From positions 1 to 64,000 of the forward strand of contig CAYXWM010000002.1 in NCBI GenBank assembly GCA_964468805.1: a stretch of DNA of 64,000 bases, given 5' to 3'. A program made the translations under genes and the position numbers. This document shows, piece after piece, positions 1-7,799 of this stretch. The notes beneath the pieces were generated by a model. The model made no database searches. It was not told the DNA's origin and was given only the letters and a program-made list of their open reading frames with translations. How positions within the stretch are numbered: position 1 is the first letter of the stretch; each line of letters opens with the position of its first letter. Source of the stretch: CAYXWM01 sp964468805 (GTDB lineage Bacteria > Bacillota > Clostridia > Lachnospirales > WRBF01).

Positions 1-25
1 CCTTCAGCCACTTGGGTACTTCTCC
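1..25 (-). tRNA. tRNA-Ser, 5' part only (cut by window edge)
   Basis: Read on the minus strand, the first 25 bases give GGAGAAGTACCCAAGTGGCT followed by GAAGG, the acceptor strand and D-arm typical of bacterial tRNA-Ser. The anticodon lies outside the window, so the isoacceptor is unknown. A well-formed promoter lies directly upstream on the same strand. Class II tRNA-Leu is the only realistic alternative, but the CCCAAGTGGCTGAAGG D-arm favours Ser. Confidence 0.8.
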
Positions 26-44
26 TTGGCGAACTAACTGTTAC

Positions 45-72
45 ATTATAACACAATTTTTTTGTTTGTCAA
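45..72 (-). promoter_or_regulatory. sigma-70/A promoter of the tRNA gene
   Basis: On the minus strand TTGACA (67-72) and TATAAT (45-50) are separated by 16 bases. Both hexamers match consensus, and the -10 is about 20 bases before the tRNA 5' end. Consistent with a strong stable-RNA promoter. Confidence 0.75.
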
Positions 73-120
73 GCATCTTTTGCTATGAAATAAAGTATGA
101 AAATTAGATTAATGAGACTT

Positions 121-240
121 TTAAACATATAAAGTAAGTTCTTGTCCGAAAATCTCAAAGTTGCCGTATTCAATACAGTTTTCAATGAATTCCGGCAAAA
201 TAAATTTAATTGGATAAATAATCAGTAAAGGCATTTTCAT
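121..240 (-). other. 39-codon open frame, possibly a gene fragment
   Basis: A minus-strand frame from ATG (240) to TAA (121) encodes a short peptide starting MKMPLLIIYP and ending GQELTLYV. There is no clear Shine-Dalgarno site. The composition is protein-like (mixed hydrophobic and acidic residues), so this may be the C-terminal remnant of a decayed gene or chance. The rest of the gap 73-300 shows nothing else recognisable. Confidence 0.2.
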
Positions 241-308
241 TGAAATATAATTTTAACGAAATCTATTGCAATTATAATTAAAAACTTAAACCTATAAAAA
301 AGAAATTA

Positions 309-330
309 ACATGACACACTCTTGTCATGT
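309..330. promoter_or_regulatory. WYL-associated operator, site 1 (TGACA-N6-TGTCA)
   Basis: ACATGACA-CACTCT-TGTCATGT is a perfect 8-bp inverted repeat with a 6-base spacer. A -10-like TATACT (340-345) starts 12 bases after TGTCA, so the site overlaps the -35 region of the promoter for the gene at 367. The same core recurs at 1922, 59319 and 60339, always beside WYL-module genes. Confidence 0.65.
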
Positions 331-366
331 TTATTCTGTTATACTAAGGGTAAGGAGGTAGAAAAT

Positions 367-792
367 ATGCAGTGGCTTGAAGTTTATGGGCAAGATAAGG
401 AGCCCGGTTTAGATGAAATAGATAAATTTATAGGAAATACACTTTTTAGTGAGCTTTGCGAATTCATACAAAAAACTTATGGTGTAAAGCCTAATGTAGA
501 ATACAGCCAATGCTCCGGGGCAAAAGGGTGGAATGTTAAGTTTAAAAAAAGTTCCAAATCACTTTGTGTCATTTACCCAAACGAAGGGTTTTTCACCTGC
601 CTTGTGGTTATCGGTAATAAAGAACAACCCGAAGCTGAACTTTTACTCCCCGGGCTAGATAACAGCATTCAAGATTTATATAGTAGGACAAGATTTGCTT
701 GCGGCGGAAGATGGTTGATGATTGAGGTTAAGAGCAAAAAAATATTGGAAGATACCAAGCTTCTTATTGAATTGCGTGGAAAGAAAAGATAA
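367..792 (+). CDS. DUF3788 family protein
   Basis: This 141-residue cytoplasmic protein has the features of the DUF3788 family: an N-terminal acidic segment, a central GW-x-V-K-x-KK strand (the GWNVKFKKS stretch), a PNEGFF turn and a C-terminal WLMIEV segment. No enzymatic function is established for the family. The start is ATG 367, eight bases after AAGGAGG (351-357); an upstream in-frame start at 322 would place coding sequence across the operator and promoter and is rejected. It is the first gene after operator site 1 and lies next to the WYL regulator, so it is probably part of that regulator's regulon. The DUF3788 call rests on remembered motif resemblance. Confidence 0.7.
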   Translation: MQWLEVYGQDKEPGLDEIDKFIGNTLFSELCEFIQKTYGVKPNVEYSQCSGAKGWNVKFKKSSKSLCVIYPNEGFFTCLVVIGNKEQPEAELLLPGLDNSIQDLYSRTRFACGGRWLMIEVKSKKILEDTKLLIELRGKKR

Positions 793-1017
793 TTAACCGG
801 CTAAATCCGGCTAACATAGGTAAAGCCCGGATAAAGCAATTAATTTATGATGGTTAAATACTTAAATAAGCAAAGTCTATGGGTTCGGGCAAACTTGTCT
901 ATATAAAAGGTATAAAATTGCTGCAATCGCCTTTAGCGCTTAGAGATTGCTACAGGCATTGTTTGCCGGACATAATTATTATAGTATCAAATATAACAGC
1001 TTTAACCGGGTGATGGG

Positions 1018-1920
1018 ATGCAAATCAACAGATTGTTTGAAATTGTGCATATTCTTTTAAACAAAAAAATAGTAACCGCAAAAGAACTGGCCGGGCGATT
1101 TGAGGTTTCTGTCCGCACAATTTTTCGTGATATTGAAATACTGTCAGGCGCGGGAATACCCATTTATATGAGTAAAGGACGAAACGGCGGCATCAGCCTT
1201 ATGGAGGGATATATTCTCAATAAGGCTGTTTTGTCACAGGAGGAAAAAAACCAAATATTATCCGCTTTACAAGGACTAAAGGCAGTAACCGATTTTGAAC
1301 AAGATAATGCTATGTCAAAATTGAGTGCAATGTTTGGTGAATATAATACCAATTGGATTGAGGTTGATTTTTCGTGTTGGTATAATCAAGAAGAAATCGG
1401 AAGAATCTTTGCTGTTCTAAAACAAGCTATACTAAGCAAAAACCTTGTTGAATTTATCTATTTTAACAGTAATCAAGAAAGTGGTTTGCGTATAGTTGAG
1501 CCGTTGCGGTTGTTGTATAAGGGACAAGCTTGGTATCTGTTTGCTTATTGCAGGAGCAAAAAAGATACACGTCTTTTTAAGTTATCAAGAATAAAGGAAT
1601 TGAATTCTATTGATGAAAACTTTTCAAGGAATTACACTAATCAGGTATTTGATGAAAATTGGGGTTTTCAAGATGAATTTATTGACCTGAAACTAAAGAT
1701 AGATAAAAAAATGGGGTTCCGAGTCTTTGATGAGTTTGATAACAGTTTAACTGAAACAGACAGTGACGGAAATTTTATTGTAACTATGCACTATCCAAAG
1801 GGTGAATGGATTTTTTCTTACTTAATGTCGTTTGGAGAAAGTTTGGAAGTATTAGAACCACCGGAGATTAGAGAAGATGTAAAAAAGATGTTGAATATAA
1901 TACTGAAAAAATATATTTAA
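1018..1920 (+). CDS. WYL-domain transcriptional regulator (HTH_11 plus WYL), module 1
   Basis: A 300-residue regulator. The N-terminal 60 residues form a DeoR-like winged helix (TAKELAGRFEVSVRTIFRDI), followed by a linker and a WYL domain at about 135-210 with the WYLFAYC signature that names the family, then a C-terminal WCX-like extension. WYL proteins usually sense a small ligand or nucleic acid and act as activators or repressors. The start codon ATG 1018 follows GGGTGATGG, a modest ribosome site. A close paralogue lies at 59338-60234, and both start with MQINRLFE. The stop is two bases before operator site 2, which serves the GyrI-like gene downstream. Target genes are inferred from shared operators, not shown. 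Confidence 0.9.
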   Translation: MQINRLFEIVHILLNKKIVTAKELAGRFEVSVRTIFRDIEILSGAGIPIYMSKGRNGGISLMEGYILNKAVLSQEEKNQILSALQGLKAVTDFEQDNAMSKLSAMFGEYNTNWIEVDFSCWYNQEEIGRIFAVLKQAILSKNLVEFIYFNSNQESGLRIVEPLRLLYKGQAWYLFAYCRSKKDTRLFKLSRIKELNSIDENFSRNYTNQVFDENWGFQDEFIDLKLKIDKKMGFRVFDEFDNSLTETDSDGNFIVTMHYPKGEWIFSYLMSFGESLEVLEPPEIREDVKKMLNIILKKYI

Positions 1921-1921
1921 T

Positions 1922-1956
1922 ATGACATGCTATTGTCATCTTTGGTTGTTTATAAT
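1922..1956 (+). promoter_or_regulatory. WYL-associated operator, site 2, with TATAAT -10
   Basis: ATGACA-TGCTAT-TGTCAT (1922-1939) is a perfect inverted repeat with the same 6-base spacing as site 1. TATAAT (1951-1956) begins 12 bases after TGTCA, exactly as the -10 does at site 1. The operator therefore covers the -35 position in both promoters, a layout that suits an activator or a ligand-switched regulator. Confidence 0.65.
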
Positions 1957-1985
1957 GATTATATTAAATATTGGGGGTAGTTAAA

Positions 1986-2429
1986 ATGAACTATGAAATT
2001 GTCAATCTTGAAGAAAAAATTATTGTTGGTTTATGTACAAAAACAAACAACGATGACCCAAAAATGGGTGAGATTATTGGTAAGCTGTGGGCAGACTTTT
2101 ATCAAGGTGGATTAGGTGCAAAAATCAAAAATAGAGTTAACGAATACTCTATTGGACTGTATTCTGACTACACACAAAACGGTTACACAGTAACCGTAGG
2201 TAACGAAGTGTCAATGTGTGAAAACAATGACCTTACTACAAAAATAATTCCCGCAGGAAAATATGCTAAATTTTCAGTTGAAGGAGATATGCGGCAAGCT
2301 GTAGCACAGGCTTGGGGTGAAATATGGCAAATGGATCTAGATAGAAGTTTTACAGGTGACTTTGAAGAATATCTAAACAGCGATTTTCATAATGCAAAAA
2401 TAGATGTTTATATTGCATTAAATAATTAA
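1986..2429 (+). CDS. GyrI-like small-molecule-binding protein, module 1
   Basis: A 147-residue protein with the GyrI-like/AraC effector-binding fold (SOUL/GyrI superfamily): an N-terminal strand with the VGLCTKT segment, a GLYSDY strand and a C-terminal helix-strand LDRSFTGDFEEY. These proteins bind small hydrophobic or cyclic ligands, and some hydrolyse or sequester them. ATG 1986 is preceded by GGGGG at 1974-1978. It follows WYL regulator 1 and operator site 2; a second WYL/GyrI pair at 58.8-60.2 kb has the same gene partnership. The ligand is unknown; a xenobiotic or antibiotic response is a reasonable guess for such pairs. Confidence 0.75.
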   Translation: MNYEIVNLEEKIIVGLCTKTNNDDPKMGEIIGKLWADFYQGGLGAKIKNRVNEYSIGLYSDYTQNGYTVTVGNEVSMCENNDLTTKIIPAGKYAKFSVEGDMRQAVAQAWGEIWQMDLDRSFTGDFEEYLNSDFHNAKIDVYIALNN

Positions 2430-2497
2430 GCCAAGAAGTATGGTTTGCACTGTGTTTCAAGGGTTTGGGGCTGTTGTACATTGTACACTGATGACAT

Positions 2498-2528
2498 ATA
2501 AATGCAGGTATAATACACCTGCATTTAT
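2498..2528. terminator. hairpin between GyrI-like and PNPOx genes
   Basis: ATAAATGCAGGT and ACCTGCATTTAT form a 12-bp stem with an 8-base loop. No U-run follows, so termination is uncertain; it could also be a leader structure of the next gene. Confidence 0.4.
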
Positions 2529-2590
2529 AATTAAAGAGGGACTAAAAAGACTTTAGCAGATGTTCCGTATATCTTTCAGGAGGAAAAGTA

Positions 2591-2992
2591 ATGTTACAAA
2601 AAGCGATTGAGTTATTAAATAACAGTAATTTGGTTTCTTTGGCATCAATTAATGAGAATGGGTTTCCCGTGGTTTGCGTAATAACAAGGCTTCAAAATGA
2701 AGGGTTGGATAAAATTTATTTCGCAACGAGAACAAGTTCAAAAAAGGCAGATAATTTTAAGGCAAACCCAAAAGCGAGCATTTCCTACTATAATCAAGAC
2801 GACGGCGTTACCTTGATTGGAAAAATCAATATTATCGAAACCGCCGAAATCAAAAAAAGTTTGTGGCAAGATTGGTTAACTAACCACTTCCCGGGTGGTG
2901 TTGATGACCCTGAATATTGTGTTTTGGAGTTTGTTCCAATCCAAGCTACTATTTACATTGAAGGTAATTTCGCAACCGTTGAGGTGAAATAA
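2591..2992 (+). CDS. pyridoxamine 5'-phosphate oxidase-like (PNPOx fold) protein
   Basis: A 133-residue split-barrel flavin-binding-fold protein. The order of elements (LVSLASINENGFPVV strand, the KADNFKANPKAS helix-turn and ISYYNQDDGVTLIGKINI) matches general-stress/PNPOx family members that bind FMN, F420 or haem. Function is likely a small oxidoreductase or flavin-dependent detoxifier; substrate unknown. ATG 2591 follows an AGGAGG site at 2579-2584. The next gene starts two bases after its stop, so the two are co-transcribed. Confidence 0.8.
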   Translation: MLQKAIELLNNSNLVSLASINENGFPVVCVITRLQNEGLDKIYFATRTSSKKADNFKANPKASISYYNQDDGVTLIGKINIIETAEIKKSLWQDWLTNHFPGGVDDPEYCVLEFVPIQATIYIEGNFATVEVK

Positions 2993-2993
2993 C

Positions 2994-3314
2994 ATGGCAA
3001 CAACTCAAGATTTTATTGATTATGTTTGTGAGCAAGTAGCCGGCGGTTGGGATATTAGATATAAAAAGATGTTTGGAGAATATATAGTTTATATTAACGA
3101 TAAGCCGATTTTACTCGTTTGCGACAACATGGTTTTCGTGAAAATGCTTGACTGTATAGCTGACAGTATGAAAAATGCCGGAATCGGTGAACCGTATAAG
3201 GGTGCGAAACCTCATTATATTTTGGATATTGAAGACGCCGAGTTTAGCAAAGAAATAATCGGGGCTTTAGAATCGGTTACGCCCTTACCCAAACCCAAGA
3301 AAAAGAAGGCATAA
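2994..3314 (+). CDS. TfoX N-terminal domain protein
   Basis: A 106-residue protein consisting of a single TfoX N-terminal-type domain: MATTQDFIDYVCEQV helix, KKMFGEY strand with the characteristic MFGEY motif, and LVCDNMVFVKM. The C-terminal tail is lysine-rich. In gamma-proteobacteria full-length TfoX controls competence, but stand-alone N-domain proteins in Firmicutes have no assigned role. Its start is two bases after the PNPOx stop, with the ribosome site GAGGTGAAAT inside the previous gene's end. Confidence 0.8.
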   Translation: MATTQDFIDYVCEQVAGGWDIRYKKMFGEYIVYINDKPILLVCDNMVFVKMLDCIADSMKNAGIGEPYKGAKPHYILDIEDAEFSKEIIGALESVTPLPKPKKKKA

Positions 3315-3355
3315 TGAAGAAAAGACAATGTTAAGGCAGGTATGTTTTTATCAGC

Positions 3356-3384
3356 TTGACAAGCCAAAATTTTTATGCTATGTT
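3356..3384 (+). promoter_or_regulatory. promoter of the thiamine operon
   Basis: TTGACA (3356-3361) and TATGTT (3379-3384) are separated by 17 bases and lie immediately upstream of the TPP riboswitch. Confidence 0.6.
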
Positions 3385-3402
3385 ATAAAAAATTGAACAT
3401 AA

Positions 3403-3490
3403 ACAGGGGAGCTTATGCTGTAGGCTGAGAGGAAGTAATCCAACTTCGACCCTTAAACCTGATGTGGGTAATGCCAACGTAGGAAGTAAA
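3403..3490 (+). ncRNA. TPP riboswitch (THI element)
   Basis: All conserved blocks are present in order: GGGGAGC near 3406, the thi-box GCTGAGAGG at about 3424, GACCCTTAAACCTGATGTGGG in two parts, and GTAATGCCAACGTAGGAAG at 3467-3486. It precedes a rho-independent terminator and the thiamine salvage genes, so it most likely stops transcription when thiamine pyrophosphate is bound. Confidence 0.95.
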
Positions 3491-3505
3491 CAAAATTTGC
3501 TTTTT

Positions 3506-3542
3506 AAGCGGAGAAACTATTCATAGGTTCTCCGCTTTTTTG
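3506..3542 (+). terminator. riboswitch expression-platform terminator
   Basis: AAGCGGAGAA and TTCTCCGCTT form a 10-bp stem with an 11-base loop followed by a U-run. Its position between the TPP aptamer and cytX marks it as the regulated terminator. Confidence 0.85.
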
Positions 3543-3569
3543 TTTACCCTGTTTAGAAAGAAGGGAAAT

Positions 3570-4742
3570 TTGAAAAATACTAAAACTAATGTGTTTGATA
3601 ACGGACTGATTTGGTTTGGAGCTGCGGTTTCCATTGCGGAAATCCTAACCGGGACACTTATAGCACCTCTGGGGTTTTCCAAAGGACTGCTTGCTATTCT
3701 GATTGGTCACTTAATAGGTTGTGCTTTGCTTTATTTCGCAGGACTTATAGGTGCGAAAAGTAAAAAAAGTGCAATGGAAACCGTTAAACTGTCATTTGGG
3801 CAAAAAGGAGCCGTGCTTTTTTCCGTGCTAAATATCTTACAACTGATAGGATGGACGGCGGTTATGATTTTGGGCGGTGCTACCACTGCAAATGCAATAG
3901 TAAATTTGGGAGGTAACTTGCCTTGGAGTTTGATAATCGGCACAATGATTGCGATTTGGGTACTAATTGGTATTAAAAATCTCGGTCGTATCAATACGCT
4001 TGCTATGGGTGGATTGTTCCTGCTGACTATTGTTTTGTGTGCGGTTATTTTTGGGGGTAATGCAAGTTTTACTCCCGGTGAAAGTATAAGCTTTGGTGCG
4101 GCAGTTGAATTATCCGCAGCAATGCCCCTTTCTTGGCTTCCTCTAATTTCGGATTACACAAGAGTTGCCGAAAAGCCAAAAAAAGCAACCGCTGTAAGTG
4201 CAATTGTGTATTTCGTTACAAGCTCTTGGATGTATGTTATCGGTATGGGTGCTTCGATTTTTACAGGTGAGAGCGATATTGCAAAAATCATGACAAGTGC
4301 AGGGCTTGGTATTGCGGCATTAATTATTATTGTCTTGTCTACTGTTACAACAACCTTCTTAGATGTATATTCGGCAGGTGTCAGCAGCGAAAGTATTTCA
4401 AAAAAATTCAAGGAAAAGCCCGTAGCGATTGCAGTATGCATTATCGGAACCTTGCTCGCGATTTTTACTCCCATTACTGAATTTGAAAACTTTCTGTATC
4501 TCATCGGCTCTGTTTTTGCTCCTATGATAGCCATACTTATTACGGATTCCTTTATATTAAAGAAAGACAGTTCCCACAATCCAATCAATATTATGAATTT
4601 AGCAATGCAAATCTGTGGATTTATAATTTACCGCTTGTTTATGCAAATTGATACTATCGTGGGAACCACCTTTCCCGTTATGCTTATTACATCACTGATA
4701 TGTATTTTAACCAATAAAATTGGAGGAAAGAAAAATGCTTAA
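3570..4742 (+). CDS. cytX: hydroxymethylpyrimidine permease CytX (NCS1 family)
   Basis: About 390 residues with roughly eleven or twelve hydrophobic segments. It belongs to the NCS1 cytosine/purine/hydroxymethylpyrimidine permeases; the DNGLIWFGAAVSIAEILTG opening is characteristic of CytX. It would import the pyrimidine precursor HMP for ThiD and ThiE. TTG 3570 is chosen because AGAAGGGAAA lies just upstream; the frame stays open to a TTG at 3540, but that would start inside the terminator stem. It is the first gene of a riboswitch-controlled operon, and its end overlaps thiM by eight bases. Confidence 0.88.
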   Translation: MKNTKTNVFDNGLIWFGAAVSIAEILTGTLIAPLGFSKGLLAILIGHLIGCALLYFAGLIGAKSKKSAMETVKLSFGQKGAVLFSVLNILQLIGWTAVMILGGATTANAIVNLGGNLPWSLIIGTMIAIWVLIGIKNLGRINTLAMGGLFLLTIVLCAVIFGGNASFTPGESISFGAAVELSAAMPLSWLPLISDYTRVAEKPKKATAVSAIVYFVTSSWMYVIGMGASIFTGESDIAKIMTSAGLGIAALIIIVLSTVTTTFLDVYSAGVSSESISKKFKEKPVAIAVCIIGTLLAIFTPITEFENFLYLIGSVFAPMIAILITDSFILKKDSSHNPINIMNLAMQICGFIIYRLFMQIDTIVGTTFPVMLITSLICILTNKIGGKKNA

Positions 4743-5556
4743 AGAAAAACTTGAAAATGTAAGAAAACAAATGCCTCTTATTCACAACATAACAAACTAT
4801 GTAACGGTAAACGACTGTGCAAACTTACTTCTTGCCTGTGGGGCTTCACCCATTATGTCGGACGACATAGAGGAAGTTTGCGAAATTACCTCTATTTGCT
4901 CAGGGTTAAATATTAATATTGGTACATTAAATCAAACTACCATAGCTTCAATGTTTGCAGCAGGAAAAAAGGCTAACGAACTAAACCATCCCATTATCCT
5001 TGACCCTGTTGGGGTTGGTGCTTCAAAACTCCGCACGGAAACAGCTTTGAAATTGACAAATGAAATACAATTCACAGTTATTAGGGGTAATATTTCCGAA
5101 ATCAAAACACTGGCATTAGGCGCCGGAAGCACTAAAGGAGTAGATGCCAATATTGCAGATATGGTCACAGAGGAGACACTGGACAGCACCGTACAATTTG
5201 CAAAAGACTTTTCCGCTAAAATGAATGCAATTATCGTAATAACCGGTGCCATCGATATTGTTGCAGATGCCGATAAAGCTTATATTATTCGCAACGGTCA
5301 CCCTATGATGAGTAAAATAACAGGTGCCGGCTGTATGTTGACGGCTTTGACGGCAGCGTATATTTGTGCAAATCCGGATAATTATCTTGAAGCTGCGGTT
5401 GCTTCTGTTTGTGCCATGGGATTATGCGGAGAAAAGGCTTTTTTAAGACTTTTACCTTCAGACGGAAACTCCGCTTACAGGAATTATCTTATAGATCAAG
5501 TTTATAATCTTGACGGTGACAGCTTGGACAGAGGTGCAAAATATGAAGTTCGATAA
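4735..5556 (+). CDS. thiM: hydroxyethylthiazole kinase ThiM
   Basis: A 273-residue ribokinase-fold enzyme phosphorylating 4-methyl-5-(2-hydroxyethyl)thiazole (salvage). The hallmarks are the opening MPLIHNITNYVTVNDCAN, the DPVGVGASKLRT segment, NISEI and the anion-hole/catalytic KITGAGCMLTAL motif with its Cys. ATG 4735 follows GGAGGAAAG and overlaps the end of cytX. The operon has no thiC, thiG, thiS or thiH, so thiazole must be scavenged here. Confidence 0.95.
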   Translation: MLKEKLENVRKQMPLIHNITNYVTVNDCANLLLACGASPIMSDDIEEVCEITSICSGLNINIGTLNQTTIASMFAAGKKANELNHPIILDPVGVGASKLRTETALKLTNEIQFTVIRGNISEIKTLALGAGSTKGVDANIADMVTEETLDSTVQFAKDFSAKMNAIIVITGAIDIVADADKAYIIRNGHPMMSKITGAGCMLTALTAAYICANPDNYLEAAVASVCAMGLCGEKAFLRLLPSDGNSAYRNYLIDQVYNLDGDSLDRGAKYEVR

Positions 5557-6184
5557 AGGAATGATGCTTCTTTATGCTGTGACCGACCGTACGTGGACAG
5601 GCAAAAAAACACTGTATGAACAGGTAGAGAGTGCATTAAAAGGCGGCGTAACCTGTGTTCAGTTAAGAGAAAAGGAACTGTCCTATGATGATTTTCTGGG
5701 CGAAGCCATAGAATTAAAGGGCTTATGCAAAAAATACAACATTCCCTTTATTATAAACGATAATGTTGATATTGCCGTTAACTGCGGAGCAGACGGCGTA
5801 CATATAGGGCAAAACGATATGACAGCCCTTGAAGTTCGTGCAAAAATAGGCGATAAAATGATTTTAGGTGTTTCCGTACAAACAGCGGAACAAGCAATCC
5901 TTGCCCAACGGAGCGGTGCCGACTATCTGGGCGTTGGAGCGATTTTTGCTACTTCAACCAAGCTTGACGCAGATAGCGTAAGCCGCCAAATGCTTAAAGC
6001 AATTTGTGAAGCGGTATCAATCCCTGTTGTTGCAATCGGCGGGATTAATAAACATAACATTTCACAACTTGCCGGCACCGGAATAGACGGCGTAGCACTT
6101 GTTTCAGCCATTTTTGCCGCTGAAAATATACAATCCGAGTGCAAAGAGCTTCTTGCTCTGTCGGACCGGATGGTGTCTTCATGA
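5543..6184 (+). CDS. thiE: thiamine-phosphate synthase ThiE
   Basis: A 213-residue TIM-barrel enzyme that joins HMP-PP and thiazole phosphate. Recognisable signatures are LLYAVTDR, GGVTCVQLREKEL, FIINDNVDIA, GADGVHIGQNDM, the DYLGVGAIFATSTK phosphate loop and VVAIGGIN. ATG 5543 lies within the last codons of thiM (14-base overlap), with AGAGGTG at 5530-5536 as ribosome site. Its stop overlaps the next start as ATGA. Confidence 0.95.
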   Translation: MKFDKGMMLLYAVTDRTWTGKKTLYEQVESALKGGVTCVQLREKELSYDDFLGEAIELKGLCKKYNIPFIINDNVDIAVNCGADGVHIGQNDMTALEVRAKIGDKMILGVSVQTAEQAILAQRSGADYLGVGAIFATSTKLDADSVSRQMLKAICEAVSIPVVAIGGINKHNISQLAGTGIDGVALVSAIFAAENIQSECKELLALSDRMVSS

Positions 6185-6831
6185 AAATAACAGGAGCAAT
6201 CTTTGACCTGGACGGTACGTTGCTGGATTCCATGTTTATTTGGGATAACATAGGCAAGGACTATTTATTAAGCCTTGGAATTACCCCAAAGGAAGACCTA
6301 GACGAAATATTAAAACCCTTGAGTTTAAAGCAAGCGGCAGAATATCTCCAATGCGAATACAAGCTAAAAGCCGGTACAGAAGAAATAATAAGCGGTATTA
6401 ATAATATGATAACTGATTTTTATAGTGATACGGTTCTTCCAAAAGAAGGTGTATTGCCTTTTTTACAGCATCTTAAAAATAAGGGCATTAAAATGTGTAT
6501 TGCAACGGCAACAGACCGTCATTTGGCTGAAAGTGCTTTGAAGCGTACTCTACTGTCGGAATTTTTCAGTGAAATATTTACCTGTGGCTCTGTGGGCTTT
6601 GGAAAGGATAACCCCACAATATACAATGCTGCATTAAACCATCTGGGAACGAATAAGGATACAACTGTTGTTTTTGAGGATGCTATACACGCAATTTCAA
6701 CAGCTAAAAAAGAAGGTTATTTTGTGGTCGGCGTGTATGACAATTCAGAGCAGTGTAATGCGGAAAAAATAAAGGATATGTCGGATATTTATATACATTC
6801 TTTTCACGAAATGAGGGCTTACATTGATTAA
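6181..6831 (+). CDS. HAD-superfamily phosphatase in the thiamine operon
   Basis: A 216-residue HAD subfamily IA hydrolase. Motif I is DLDGTLLDS (nucleophile and acid Asp), motif II is the CIATATD segment, and motif IV is FEDA. A cap of about 70 residues sits between motifs I and II. The ATG overlaps the thiE stop and the gene ends inside thiD, so it is translationally coupled between two thiamine enzymes. A role as a thiamine-monophosphate or pathway-intermediate phosphatase is inferred from position only; a house-cleaning phosphatase is the alternative. Confidence 0.85.
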   Translation: MKITGAIFDLDGTLLDSMFIWDNIGKDYLLSLGITPKEDLDEILKPLSLKQAAEYLQCEYKLKAGTEEIISGINNMITDFYSDTVLPKEGVLPFLQHLKNKGIKMCIATATDRHLAESALKRTLLSEFFSEIFTCGSVGFGKDNPTIYNAALNHLGTNKDTTVVFEDAIHAISTAKKEGYFVVGVYDNSEQCNAEKIKDMSDIYIHSFHEMRAYID

Positions 6832-7606
6832 AAAGGTGCTTACTGTTGCCGGTTCGGACTCAAGCGGTGGTGCGGGAATACAAGCCGACATAAAAACAAT
6901 CACCGTACATAAAAAATATGCTATGAGTGTAATTACGGCGTTAACCGCACAAAACACAACCGGGGTTTACGGTATAGCAGAAACAACTCCGGACTTTGTT
7001 GCTCAACAGTTGGACTGCGTTTTCTCCGATATTATACCCGATGCCGTAAAAATAGGTATGGTATCAAACAGCCGGATTATCAGTGTTATTGCCCAAAAAC
7101 TAAGCCAATACAAGGCTAAAAACATAGTCATTGACCCCGTAATGGTTTCTACAAGCGGCAGTAAGCTTTTATCGGAAGAAGCAAGAGAAACGTTGATTCA
7201 TGAGCTTTTTCCGTTGGGTACCGTGATTACACCCAATATACCTGAGGCAGAGGTTTTATCGGGCTTACGTATAACTAACCAAAACGAAATGGTTGAAGCA
7301 GCAAAAATAATAGCCGGTTATGTGAAGGGTGCTGTTTTGATTAAGGGCGGTCACCTAATAAACGATGCCATAGACTTATTGTATGAAAACGGTAATTCTC
7401 ATTGGTATGCTTCAGAGAGGATCAACAATCCCAACACCCACGGAACCGGTTGTACACTTTCCGCTGCCATAGCTTGTAATCTTGCAGACGGTAAAAGCCT
7501 TGATGAAAGTGTAAAGAATGCAAAAACATATTTAACCGGTGCTTTAGCTGATATGCTTGATATAGGAAAAGGTTCCGGCCCGCTTAATCATATGTATAAT
7601 ATATAA
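6824..7606 (+). CDS. thiD: hydroxymethylpyrimidine (phosphate) kinase ThiD
   Basis: A 260-residue ribokinase-family enzyme making HMP-P and HMP-PP. Motifs include VLTVAGSDSSGGAGIQAD at the N-terminus, ALTAQNT, VIDPVMVSTSG, TPNIPEAE, VLIKGGH and the catalytic NTHGTGCTLSAAIA. The start is TTG 6824, overlapping the HAD stop by eight bases; no better start lies nearby. It is the last gene of the riboswitch operon, which ends at the hairpin at 7718. Confidence 0.95.
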   Translation: MIKKVLTVAGSDSSGGAGIQADIKTITVHKKYAMSVITALTAQNTTGVYGIAETTPDFVAQQLDCVFSDIIPDAVKIGMVSNSRIISVIAQKLSQYKAKNIVIDPVMVSTSGSKLLSEEARETLIHELFPLGTVITPNIPEAEVLSGLRITNQNEMVEAAKIIAGYVKGAVLIKGGHLINDAIDLLYENGNSHWYASERINNPNTHGTGCTLSAAIACNLADGKSLDESVKNAKTYLTGALADMLDIGKGSGPLNHMYNI

Positions 7607-7717
7607 TTTAATTTAAGGTTATTTAGTAACTAAATCGTATATTACGGTGTTGAGACAAAGGAAATAACGAACCGTTTACAAAGAATAACTTATGATACTA
7701 CTTCTTATGCGATTAAA

Positions 7718-7757
7718 TAAAATGGGACGGTTTATTAAATTAAACCGTCCCATTTTA
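7718..7757. terminator. bidirectional terminator, thiD / NPCBM gene
   Basis: TAAAATGGGACGGTTTA and TAAACCGTCCCATTTTA form a long perfect stem with a 6-base loop, with A- and T-rich flanks on both sides. It sits between two convergent genes. Confidence 0.85.
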
Positions 7758-7799
7758 TATTTCTTATTATACATAATTATTTAAAATTCTTACTGTAAT

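Noticed and set aside
2474..2487. TGTACATTGTACA palindrome before the PNPOx gene
   Set aside because: Short AT/GC-simple palindrome without a second copy in the window or a clear promoter context.
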